Positions 10,156 to 21,082 of a stretch of DNA of 64,000 bases are shown one piece after another. The stretch is from contig MU405236.1 of the NCBI GenBank assembly GCA_022836615.1, positions 248,001 through 312,000 of the forward strand, given 5' to 3'. The first letter of the stretch is position 1. Every line of letters starts with the position of its first letter. This stretch comes from Annulohypoxylon bovei var. microspora (taxonomy: Eukaryota; Ascomycota; Sordariomycetes; Xylariales; Hypoxylaceae). Position numbers and translations under genes: made by a program. Under the pieces are notes generated by a model. That model worked only from the letters and a program-made list of their open reading frames with translations, made no database searches and was not told the origin of the DNA.

Positions 10156-11826
10156 ATGGACGAGTCCGAGGAAGAGGGCGACACTCGGGTCGAGTCCCTT
10201 TTACGTCAACGCCAGTCACTAACAGATGGCCTGCTGGCTAGTCCATACGATCTCGTCCTCTACATAAAACGCGCATTAGTATATGCCGACCTAGCTTATC
10301 CAGACCTAGCCGCCGGCGATGCGTACAAGGCGCTGTTGTTGGCCGACGAAGTTCGCGACGAGAGTTTTGAGTATCATGATCAAGCTCTCCATGCTCTCGC
10401 AGCATACTCCCGCGGCCCGCTGCTAGACGTCCTAGACTATGGCTCTCTATCGGGAACCCAGTCACGTTTGCCTGAACTAGACGGCGGCGCAAAGGACATT
10501 GCTGCCCTCGCCTCGCTCGCCTCCGTCCGATGTTATCAGATATTATCCTTGAGCCTTCTGCTATGCGGCTGTCTAAAGAGTGCTTGCAACTTCTGCGAGC
10601 GTGGCCTCGCTATTGCGCCTAATAATCAGGAGCTTCTTAATTCGCGAGGATATATTCAGACTGTCGCCGGTCGCAGAACACGCAAGTCCGTCTTCAGCAT
10701 TAACGATCTTCCGGATTGGGGCATGGTGCGTAGGGAAATATATCCATGGAATACCTACGAACCCGATCGGTTTTCGGACGAGTCCCTAAAATTTCTCAAC
10801 AACCAATTAACCAAGATGGCGTCCAAGTGTACTATCCAAGTCGCACAGCTTCCTATATTGCTGGGATGCCCAAGTCACACGGATGGATACGATATAATCC
10901 CGACATGTAACCAACTCGGTGTCTTTGCCAAAGAAGATATCGCACCGGGTGAAGATGTGCTTGTCGAGTACACGTTAGTGACGGCTAACAACCGCCTGAA
11001 GGAGTCGGTCTGCGATGCTTGCAGCGGCGAACTTCCACCCTTGGGAAGCGAGTCAACCGCTGTTAATTGTCCGGACTGCTACGATACAGTATTTTGCGAT
11101 CAGTATTGTTTCGAGCAGGCTCAGGAGCTGTACCATCCAGCAGTTTGCGAAAAGGACGTCGATTCGATCGCCAAAGATCCCGATGCAAAAGAGGCTGACG
11201 AATCACTTCACCTCTTACTACTCGCGCGTGTTCTGGCCATGGCGGCTCATCAAGAAATAAATCCGCTTGACGTTAATCAGATCAAATATATCTGGGGAGA
11301 TTTTGTATCCTCCAAGACCAACGAGATTGATTTGTCCCCTAAAGCGGGTCCGCCTCCCGATTGGACTCTCCCATTCTCCTTTGCCTACAATATCGAGGCG
11401 CCCCTTCATATTCTCGAAAAGATGGATATCGACATCTACGCCACCCTTGCCAACTACGACGTATGGGTGTTCAACACGCTCTATAGCAAATTCCGTGGTA
11501 CTGCGTCGGCCCGTATAAATCCAAGGGACGGGCGCCCCGACGTCGCCGCCGTCCACCCGTTTTGGTGCCTTGCCAACCACGACTGCGACCCAAACGTCGG
11601 TTGGAGATGGGGCGGACGAATGGTATTGAAGGCCCGCGAGACAAGAATCCTCGGCAACGCGCCAGGCGGCATCAAAGCCGGGGAGGAGATTCTCAACCAC
11701 TACTGCGACGTAGACTTGCCCGTGCAGCAACGTAGGGAGTGGGCACGCGGAAGCCTCGGTGGCTGGTGCATGTGTCGCAGATGTCGCGAAGAAGCCTCCA
11801 AGTCCGAGAACAATTCCCCTGGATAG
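10156..11826 (+). CDS. SET domain protein with MYND-like zinc finger
   Basis: Likely a SMYD-type protein lysine methyltransferase. A single exon from the ATG at 10156 gives 556 residues. The N-terminal third is helical and TPR-like (Leu/Ala-rich, with SACNFCERGLAIAPNN resembling a TPR helix pair). A SET-N strand is followed by GVFAKEDIAPGEDVLVEYT, then a zinc cluster from residue 286 (CDAC, CPDC, CDQYCFEQA, H, C) in MYND-like spacing. The core SET motifs are present: NHDCDPNVGW near 474 (the NHxCxPN motif that helps form the SAM pocket) and GEEILNHYCD near 509-517, followed by a post-SET CMCRRC near 538. All canonical SET motifs look intact, so activity is plausible. The substrate is unknown, and histone or non-histone proteins are possible. 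Confidence 0.92.
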   Translation: MDESEEEGDTRVESLLRQRQSLTDGLLASPYDLVLYIKRALVYADLAYPDLAAGDAYKALLLADEVRDESFEYHDQALHALAAYSRGPLLDVLDYGSLSGTQSRLPELDGGAKDIAALASLASVRCYQILSLSLLLCGCLKSACNFCERGLAIAPNNQELLNSRGYIQTVAGRRTRKSVFSINDLPDWGMVRREIYPWNTYEPDRFSDESLKFLNNQLTKMASKCTIQVAQLPILLGCPSHTDGYDIIPTCNQLGVFAKEDIAPGEDVLVEYTLVTANNRLKESVCDACSGELPPLGSESTAVNCPDCYDTVFCDQYCFEQAQELYHPAVCEKDVDSIAKDPDAKEADESLHLLLLARVLAMAAHQEINPLDVNQIKYIWGDFVSSKTNEIDLSPKAGPPPDWTLPFSFAYNIEAPLHILEKMDIDIYATLANYDVWVFNTLYSKFRGTASARINPRDGRPDVAAVHPFWCLANHDCDPNVGWRWGGRMVLKARETRILGNAPGGIKAGEEILNHYCDVDLPVQQRREWARGSLGGWCMCRRCREEASKSENNSPG

Positions 11827-14014
11827 CTGTCCCGAATTACTCTCGAACTCCTTCCAGTCAAATCTTAACCAATACGTACACTACGGCGACGAGTCTGGTT
11901 CTTTCATGATTATAAACGTGTCATGATTGCCGACTCAGGGGTTCTCGCCACTCCGATTCGAAGCAACCTGCTGCATAAGACAAGAGTTAACCCGAATTTC
12001 CTTCCCTAAGTGCGCATGGTATCCAAATTCTTAGGGAAGGATAAGCGGCAAGGTTGATCCGGGTTAGGCAGACTCGTCTCCGCCAACTTTCGCAGCCTAG
12101 GCGAATTGAGACTCTCGCACCTAACCCATCGAACCTCGCAGCAAGGCATTCGAAATCAGACGTGCAGCGAAAACCCTCAATATACGCCATCTCTTTCGAA
12201 TCTGTTACGTCTTTCAGAATTCTGTCTACTCCCTTTTCCTTCCGCACACGAACTTATTTCTTGATTTATTCCGACCGCGCGTTCCCGGCAAGCTCACGAA
12301 TATTATCATATAGAAGGGGCATCGAGCATTAGCAACATGAAGGAAGCGTTTTAGGGATTTTTTGAGCGAAGGAGTGACCAAGCGTAACATGTAGTCGAAA
12401 GCCCTTGTTCCGAATCAGTAAACGAATGATAACAACTAGTAAAATGAAAAATAGAAATAATCTCTGATGCGCCCTGAAATTTATTGGTGCTTAAGGTGTT
12501 TGATGGTTATATGGAGTACGTGACTAATAGTTGTGGGTGTTGTAAGTCTGAGGTAACTGTTTAATGTGTGAATTCCGTGAAATAATACACGAAAACTTTG
12601 ATTATCACTTTACTATAAAATAGGTATCTACCATTCTTACTTCGATTTTAAGTTTTAAGAGGGAAAATATTCATCACCAATCGAAATATGGTTCTACAAA
12701 AGGGGTTTTCGTACAAAGGGTCGGAATAGGTAGTCGGGAAAAGGGGGGGGTACCGAAAAAAGACAAGGGCGAAAAGGAAATAACGAGAGAATGGGTGAAA
12801 AATGGAAGGCCAAAAAGTAGATAGGAGAAAAAATAAATAAAAAGAATATTAAAAGAATAGGTAACGAACAGCAAAAGGCTCGACCTCGCACACGAGTCCT
12901 CGGGGGTTATACGACCTGAATACTATAATAGCACGACCCCGATCCCCCTAGTAGTCAGGTTTCTAGGTGTCGTAGTACTTACGGGGGGTGCCTCATCGCC
13001 TTGACAAGGGCGACGGATGACTCTTATGATTCAACCACCAGTTGAACTTCAGCGTGACTGCAGGCAAAATTATCATTACCTAGTAATCTAGGATTAGGTA
13101 CATACTGATGATGATGGCGGACTATACTTTATTACATTAGCTCCTTGACGATTTTAAGTCATACCTGATTTTCTACCCCTTTTTCATTAGACAGTCATTG
13201 CCCCCATGGCTAGGTAGCTGCTGAGTATACCAAAGAGTCTAGGAACACAGCTATTGAAGAATGGAGAGCTTCCAATACGCAATGCTCCATGGCTCGTACA
13301 AGGCTAAGTTCATTAACCATATCCCCTATTTTTGACATCTCACTGAACACCAATTACTTCAAGCCTTAGGTACCTACCTACTTAGGCATATGAATAACGA
13401 GGTCATAGCTTACCATATTATTAAACAAGAGATTTATGATCATCAGGTACACGAAGACGTCTTCTCAAATAGCAATGCTCAGAGTCATCGTATAATGCCA
13501 TTGGTTATCTGCCTAATGACTAACAAGCGGTTTCTAATGCGAGTACGTATAACTAGCATCCACACTCTCATCACCGCAATACAGGTTCTTGTAGCTGAAG
13601 CAACAATACAATAGCGACACTATACTGTTTTCCCTAACATGCGTCTGCTGACGCACAACTGCCAGTAGCCCCTGACCTCTGAATCCCGACAATAATATGG
13701 CCTGGACAACTATTTTTCTTCGCGAAGACAAAGGTAACGAGTACCGAAAACAAAAACACAATAAAGCCAGGAACAAGTAGAAGAGAATTTGTCAGTCATC
13801 ACTTTGCATGCATAACGCCGTTTCGTTCCCCTTCCCTTCCCGTATGTACACCCGTCGTCGAATTCTTGCGTCGTCATCCCATCAAGCATAGCAGCTCGCT
13901 CCTATTGTAGAGCCTACGAAGTCATCGCCCATACCGTACGGTAGATATGTCGAGTATGTCGTCACCCACGCTAATGAAGGGGTATTTCCCCTTGCCTAAA
14001 CTCTCATTTTTGTC
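11827..14014. other. Convergent intergenic region, SET / pacC
   Basis: 2.2 kb between two genes that end toward each other. It holds a striking purine-rich stretch (about 12721-12875 on the plus strand, including nine G in a row near 12744) and TAGGTA motifs near 13365-13385. Open frames here are short, low in complexity and unconvincing. Confidence 0.5.
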
Positions 14015-15959
14015 TTACAGGGGTAGCGCGGGATATGCCGGCTGGCTCGGCGGGCGCGTAGGCGAGTCGACATCCATCTCGCTCGACGTCGACACCGGGC
14101 TCTCGGCGTCGTACTCCTTGTGCTTGATGCGCTCGATCACGTATTCTCGCAGGTATTCGATGACGCGGATGTTCTCGAGCCAGTTCTCGTAGTTCTGGTC
14201 CTCTCGTGCTTCGGCACTGGCCTCCGACTCTGCAGACGGCGAGCTAACTGCCGAGATCGCGGACTCCGAAGCGCGGGGGGTGGTGGATGGCTCCCGTTCT
14301 AGCTGTGGCCGGGAACCGGCACTGGCACGTTGGAGCATGCCACCCGAGTAACGTCGACGGGGATCTGTATCGAAGGTTGGGCCTAGAGTTGAGGTTGCAG
14401 ATTGGCCGGGGTAGCCCGACGTGACTGCTGGGAGAGTCGGGTATAGTGCCGACGTGGAGCTGTGTCGTGTTGAGGGAGACATGCCAGACGAAGACGCACT
14501 CGGAGAGTGGCCCGAGGTGTACGACATCGTACTCGACGGTGGCGTCACGGCAGGGGTGCCATTAGAGTGTGTCGACGAGACTGCCGTCATAGGCGAAGCC
14601 ACATGTGCGCCTGAGTATGCGCCGTTGGACATGGATTGTTGCGCCGCAGAGTGCGGTGGACTCTGACTATGGCGGATGTTTAAGGGCAGGTAATGAGATC
14701 CCGGCTGGTGAACCCCGGCAGCTGCTGCGGTGTTAGAATTCTCGTATACCGTGCTTTGCATCTGCTCGAGGATCTGGTCGAGCTGGACGAGGTCCGTCTT
14801 GGTACGAAGATTGGGCATAGGCGGCAGAGAGTAATGTTGCTGGTAAGGGCCGTGACCAGGTCCCTCGACGGCCATAACACCTGGAGCCGGTAGGTACTCG
14901 GCGCCAAGAGATCCTGAGTGGATTGGAAGAACTCCGTGCAAGGGCAGGAGTCTCTGTCCCACCTGGTTGTACGATTGCGGGTCGAGCTGGCGACGCTTGG
15001 CGTCACCGAAGAACTCGTTTAGCACATCATAAGTGCGCTTACGGTTATCATACTCGGCGGGGGCGGCCTGGTAACCAATGTGATCGGTGCGCCCGCCCAT
15101 AGCCTGGTAATACATGGGCTGACCGAAGGAAGTCTGGGCGTGGTGCTGATAATAGCTACTTGGGTGGCCAGCAGCGTGCGGCGGCTGACCGAAGGCGGCC
15201 GAGTTAGTACGGATCTGACCATTATGATCATAATAACTGGACGGAGCTACGAGGCGAATTAGCCTCTAAATGAAGAAACGGTTGGTTCTAACCAAGGAGA
15301 GAAACATACCTTTGCCCTGAGGGCGGTAGGCACCGTTCATGGATCCATGCTGATCCGGCGAGCGGACCAGGACAGAGTCATCGGCATGCGTCTATGTTTG
15401 TAAGTTAGCATATGGTGGACGGGATTACGAGTCTGGCTAGGAAGTATGTGAATGTTCCGTACCTTAACGTGCTTCTTCAAGTCCTGCGGACGCTTGAATG
15501 ACTTGCCGCAAAAGTCACATTTATGTGGCTTAAGGGGAACATGCACACGGATGTGCGAGGTTATATGATCACGTTTGACTGTGGTGGTTTTGCATTGATT
15601 CCACTGGCAGGTCAGGTTGAGGTTATTTGTGCTCTTGCGTCCGACATGCTTCTCGCAGATGTGCTCCTAGGGGTAAGTGTCAGCACCGGTAATTAATCAT
15701 AGACTCAACAAATTACAAGGTAATCAAAGTAATCGGATTTATATCAACGCGGATTTACACAATAAAGACATACATATAGAGTCTCTGCCGAGTTGAACTT
15801 CTCGCTGCAGCCAGTCCATCGGCATTGAAGAGAGTCGTCCGACGCCGGGGCACTGGATTGGGAGGTAGCAGTGGTCGCAGTCGAAGGCGCCGGTGTGGTC
15901 CCGTTGGAATTGGAGCTTTCGCCGCCCGACTGGATCGCATTCTCGGGTGCTGCCGACAT
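14015..15959 (-). CDS. pacC: pH-response transcription factor PacC/Rim101
   Basis: PacC activates alkaline-expressed and represses acid-expressed genes after ambient-pH-triggered proteolysis. Four exons (15959-15774, 15666-15463, 15391-15310, 15246-14015) with introns of 107, 71 and 63 bp give 567 residues. Three C2H2 fingers are present: finger 1 begins LQCRWTGCSEKFNSAETLY, finger 2 NLTCQWNQCKTTTVKRDH, finger 3 HKCDFCGKSFKRPQDLKKHV, followed by THADDSVLVRSPDQHGSMNG. The region GYQAAPAEYDNRKRTYDVLN and FFGDAKRRQLDPQSYNQV matches PacC proteins. Two YPxL motifs, YPTL near residue 426 and YPAL near 562 (three residues from the end), fit the PalA/Rim20 docking sites that flank the signalling protease site. 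The start is MSAAPENA. The upstream region has many GCCAAG sites, which suggests autoregulation. Confidence 0.96.
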
Positions 15960-16492
15960 GGCTCCAACCTCGAGATTCAACAATAATATAGGGGTTATAA
16001 TAGGGGTGGTTGTTGCACGTGACCTTACACGTGATGGTGTTTGCCGAAAAGGCTTAGTGCGGAAGAAACAATGGATCAATCGATTCCGGCCAATCACGTA
16101 GTAGCGAGTTCTCGGAGGGAGAAAAGGTTTGATCCGTACGGGAAATTCTCGGTTCAAGGAAAAAAACTTATTTTTATTCTCTCTCGGCCGTGGTTGAATG
16201 ACACCTAGGTAACAGGACGGTCCAAGCTCGGCAGCATATGACTAAACCTTAGAAGGATTAAGACAGTGGTACTAAACGGGAAATGATTCGCTTTCGTAGA
16301 TATTTGTGGAATAATCGAGCATAATAACCGTGATTTTCTCGAACCTTGAGCAGCAACAACAGTAAATACTGCAGATTCGTAGATTTGGATTCCTAAATGA
16401 GCAAAGGGGAGAAAGCATGTATCGTTCGAAGAGAGGAATGACCAGTTTATGTAAATCGAGTGTCGTGCTCGCTCTTATTATGGACGTTTGAC

Positions 16493-17611
16493 CTTGGCGA
16501 TATCGAGGCGGAAAGTCTTGGCAATGGGTCTTGGGTGTTGCGGTCGGCTTTGAGTGATTGGTCGGAAGGAAATGGGGGCAAACCACTGAAGTACTGCTCG
16601 CGGAAGAGTGACTCCATCTACAGTGCGTGGTGACTGCCAATGTCGAGTCACCCCTCCTCAGTAGCAACTTCCGTGCCAAGACTCCGCCAAGCTCTTGGCG
16701 GCTCTTGGCATTTGATGATTGTCTCGACATATCTGCCCGTTTAATGCTTACGGTTGCTTGGAAAAACCTTGGCCGCTGGGTTCCTCCTGCGCCGAGACTC
16801 AACTGCGCCCACTTTCTGCACTTTCTCAGCAGCAGTCTGTTTTCGCGTTGGATTGTTCCTTCACATCTTCGCATAATTCTTCATCACAATCAAATGATCA
16901 TTGCCTTATTACGTACTAAAGTACTACGCACGATATGCAAACTACCTCAGTACTTTATATTTCGTACAATCGCTCGAATCATTTGAAGAAGCTGCGAACC
17001 GTGTTGAATAACCATTCCGAAAACCGCCTATGTACCGAAGTACCTGAAGTAATAACATCAATTGACATCAATTGACATCAATCTATGTACGGCGGTCAAC
17101 CTTCTTCACCCGTAACATCCGTAACTTGATACTTTGTCTTAATCTGTAAATTTGTAATAACTTTATGATGTACACAACATCTTCTCCCCCTTTTCGATTT
17201 CTATTATCCCTTATTTTATATTCTATATTTTTATTTCATTTTTATTTTCTCAATATATTAAATATAGGTGCTATGGCATAGGATATACCTGATTTACACT
17301 TCCATTCTCCCGACGTTATATAACCCACACCCACAAAACGTTGTCGAGGTTGTGATAGCGGAAGAAAGTCTTGGTTTTCCCTTGGTATAATGAACAAGGT
17401 GTTCACTCTGAAGAGGTGGTAGACACACTCCGCCGGTGGCCAAGCCTTGGTCTTCCTCTCCGCCCGCCAAGTTCTTGGCTACTTAGGTATGCGCTTACGA
17501 ACAACCGCTGCCATGTCGGCAACGACGGAACAGTCAGATAGCGTACGGGCAAACGACTTATCAGCTACCTTCTTTCATATCTATGCCTTAAGAGGTACCT
17601 ATGGTCTTGGC
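16493..17611. promoter_or_regulatory. Cluster of PacC-type sites (GCCAAG) upstream of pacC
   Basis: Exact GCCAAG or its complement CTTGGC occurs at 16493, 16517, 16675, 16686, 16694, 16704, 16768, 17439, 17466, 17474 and 17606. Four of these fall within 16675-16709 in mixed orientation. GCCARG is the established PacC core site. The cluster lies 0.5-1.65 kb upstream of the pacC start codon. Confidence 0.6.
17054..17083. repeat. Tandem decamer (ACATCAATTG-type) x3
   Basis: Three head-to-tail copies of a 10-bp unit in the pacC upstream region. It has no known role. Confidence 0.8.
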
Positions 17612-20427
17612 TCTACCTGTCGAAACACCTTCGGACGATCCACTCCCTTGGAAATTCCAGAAGGATATCCCATGGACCTCGTGGTTTTCTGTTGCACAGC
17701 CGTCTTCCAAGTGCCTAAACGAGACATTACCGGGTCAGCAGCAACAAGATGTGGAAGCTAGGTTTGTCTCTTGCCATATTTGGCATTAGGGCCGTGAACT
17801 GCCGCTCTAAGAAACTAGTATCTAGCCCAGCTGGTTTTCATTCGCCACTCGGTGAAGCTCTCATATCAATTGCCGTTATTCTTTGTTAGACACCTTTGTC
17901 AGGCTGTTACTACTAGGTATGCGTAACCTCAAAGTCCCCCGCCAGCTCTCTGTCCTCGAGATCTGAGTCAGCCGTTAGCTGCGTTAGTTGTCTACGTAAT
18001 ATGCTTTCTACCAATTGTCCACTCGGGTAACCTATAAGCCTGATATCAATATCCCGCACCCTACCGGTTAAGTTTAATAGATCATACCGCTAAACTACTA
18101 CTACTCTAGATGATATCACAGCCTCCTTACTAAACAAGTAGGCTCGGGAAGCAATTATTCGATATGCCCATTAAGAAAGGCTTATCGATTTCTACGAATC
18201 GAACATGTTTTGGCCGTGTATAGTTGTGAGATGTCGTAGAGCAAGCCTAAGGGTACTTAGCATCATCTTTGCAAGTCTGAGCCACGAAGCCACCACCGCC
18301 TTTTCTCAGGAGTTCGAGGAAGCTTACATAAAAACGGATAGGCAATCCAATCTTATGTCAAACCTTAGGCAAGCAGCCTTAGCATCTTGGCATCTTGGCT
18401 CACCGGGCGGGCGCCGCTAATAGACCGCGGAAAGTAAGTAGGTAATGCCAATTAATGTGTCACCCGTGCTTAGCTGACCCGAAGTCGTCCGCTGACATTG
18501 ACTATCATTGCCTTAAACTGCCTTTACTAGTAGTTACCTACTTAGTTTCAGCCCCTCGTTCAACGGTTAGATACGCTCGAGAGCAGCAGTCGAGGTTAAG
18601 CATATTTTGACCAAGAGCCTGTGACTTTGACCGAAGGAGGTCAAACTTCGAAGGCCAAATACCCTTTGACTATTGTTGTTATATCTTCAACTATGACTCA
18701 GTGAGGTAGCATCGCCACCACAGCTGGAAATATATACAGATACTATTAATTTATAATCGACGAGTTTAAAGCCAAAGTATTTGGCATAGATTCACCTTAT
18801 AACTAGGTACCTACCTTGGTACCTACTTATGTACCTACTTAAAACTAAGATTCACTCCCATTAATTGTGAAAAGGGGTTTATGACATCCCGATCCCCTTT
18901 CCTCGAAAAAACCCTCTTAAAGAATAATGATGATCAGGCTCAATTTAAACCGAAACTTATAGGATAAATATGTTCTAACTTAGTTTAGTTATCTCTTATT
19001 AACATAGTATTTCCCTTTTCGGGCTTATAGATGTTTTTCTTACATTGCCCAAACCATATCACGTTGACTACCTTTATTTACTACACCCTTATTCATTTTA
19101 ACATGAATTTACCTAAGACGACTAGGTACATAACATTGACGTTTCTAACAAAGATGAGAATTAATTGATTTTACTTACATCTTCTTATATTACTGTCTTA
19201 GTTTCTTACCTGAAGTCGGTTACTACAATACCCCTTACAATTCCCAAGATTTAGAAAACAAGGAATGCTTCGAAGGGAAATGCTCCTCGGTTCTCCGTTA
19301 TATGTGTGGATACTGGAATGGGTTCCTTAGCAACTACCTTAGGCACCGCCTTCGAGTGCTTATAGAAAGGTAACCTTAGATGTCGATAATAATCTAGATA
19401 TTACATCAATTAATGAACCATCAAGCATGCATCCCACTTGGTTTAACAGGTATTACAATCAGTAGATACCACGGACTACGAGATACACATATGAAAAGTC
19501 ACTTGTTATCTTTACCCGACCTCACAACATACATTGAATAATCCCTTAATTGCCTTATGCTTTTCAACATATACAGGTATATATGCGTCTTACATAGGTA
19601 AATGTATGTTTCGGTCCCAAACCCCCTTTTCATAACTACCTACGTAATCCCAAAGAAGTATGATAAATATCCTCAAAGTCCAAGGTAGGTATGTAGGTAT
19701 ATAGGTAATTAACGCCACCGCAACATACTCATCTAACACCAAGTGCCGCTCGTTTCGTTTTCCACGACAAATAATGACTTCGGCTTATATCTTACCCATC
19801 AATAGGTACCTCATCTCAAACCCGTTAGCCTATAGGTAGGTACTTACGGAACTTTTGGTGTTATTCCCCCTATCTAGGTACGTTAGTCGTTAGAGAACAG
19901 ATGAAAACCGTACCACCCTCTCTACTTTGAATCGCATCCGCAAATTCTCACAACGAATACTAAGAAGCGAAATCTACATGTTAATCACATAATTCATCAC
20001 ATACAGATTTCACAAGCATAGAAGGCGGGAGGGATATTTGGATTGGATGTTCAGTACTCTCTCATTCTTCTGAGTGGCGATACCGAAGAGCTAGAATGTA
20101 GCTAATCCAACGATCCTCCAAAAACGGTTGCTTTTCATCCTCTTCTATCGGCCGAGTTGCATCATCGTATGCCACGTGTTGTGATCGGCATAGGAGACTG
20201 TTGTTGATACATACATTAGGCGACAACCACCTCACAAATGTCTGATCGGCCCTGTTCTCTCACGCCAACGTATTGCCATCAATTTGACTACCGTCTCTAT
20301 CCAGCTAAACGTGTCAACTTCTCTCGTCTCTCGTCTCTCCTCATCTTCTTGAGCATGTAAGTGCTCGTTAATTAAAAGTGTTAAGGTTTCAAACTATGCC
20401 CTTGCAACAAATATGCTATGCAAGTGC

Positions 20428-20460
20428 AATTTTCCGATGTCCGCTCAACATCGGAAAATT
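20428..20460. other. Perfect 13-bp inverted repeat (hairpin)
   Basis: The left arm at 20428-20440 (AATTTTCCGATGT) and the right arm at 20448-20460 are exact reverse complements around a 7-nt loop (CCGCTCA). It lies about 620 bp beyond the stb3 stop codon. Confidence 0.9.
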
Positions 20461-21082
20461 TGTGTGTATTTCTCCCTCCGCATGTAATGTTGAAGCGGGG
20501 GTATTTTCTGCCAGCGGAAAATGAGATATTAAAAGTCGAGTATGTACGTCGCAAAGGGGTATAATGTGCAAGAGAAGATGTCCCCGAAGATATTCGGCAC
20601 CGAGCGCACGTGGGACGCCCACTGGCTCAAGGTAATCCGATCCCTTCGGGCTGGAGCCGATGAGCTTCTGATAGGAAATATCAGGAAACTCGGCATAACG
20701 TTCGTGATTCGTGTAGAAAAGGGGAAGAAAAAAGTCGAAAGACAAAACTCCGAACCGCTCACAACCGCGGAGATGCGCCCCACCCCCGTGGTTGAGAGGA
20801 ATGCCATGCAAATTGTACCATCGATAAGGATGATTGTCCCAAAACCGTGATCCCTCCAGAGCGGAAATATGGGGTGTCCCTAGATGCCGTCGAGAAGCCA
20901 GAGACGCCGGATGTCGGGAAAAAAAATAGAAGATGCTGGATGATAACAATGATGATCGAGACGAATACCGTAGCTCGATCAAGGAATGACACGATGATAA
21001 CCAGCCCAGCCAGTAACAGCCAACCAAACCAAACCCGTCCGAGTTGGGTCATCCTCATAAAACGCCGCCCATGCTAAGTTAT
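20461..21082. other. 3' flank of stb3
   Basis: Probably the stb3 3' UTR and spacer. Open frames exist on both strands but have no recognisable protein character. Confidence 0.45.

Larger units (their letters stand above)
15960..20427. other. Long non-coding stretch upstream of pacC
   Basis: 4.5 kb with no supportable coding region. It contains the PacC-site cluster, two further CTTGGC sites at 18386 and 18394, many TAGGTA/ACCTA motifs (18800-18840, 19680-19710, 19800-19880) and an AT-rich core at about 18900-19900. Short frames near 16272-16874 and 17447-17761 look non-coding. Confidence 0.5.

Noticed and set aside
16272..16874. 200-codon minus-strand frame upstream of pacC
   Set aside because: Composition is not protein-like, no family resemblance, and it overlaps the PacC-site cluster; more likely promoter DNA.
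18047..18115. tRNA-like stretch on the minus strand (TAGTTTAGCGGTA resembling an A box)
   Set aside because: The B-box region (GATATTGATATC) does not fit the GGTTCRANNCC consensus, and the anticodon and acceptor stems do not pair, so at best it is a decayed relic.
20416..21077. Overlapping frames of up to 203 codons on both strands after stb3
   Set aside because: No recognisable domain and both strands are open together; probably stb3 3' UTR, although the length kept it under consideration.
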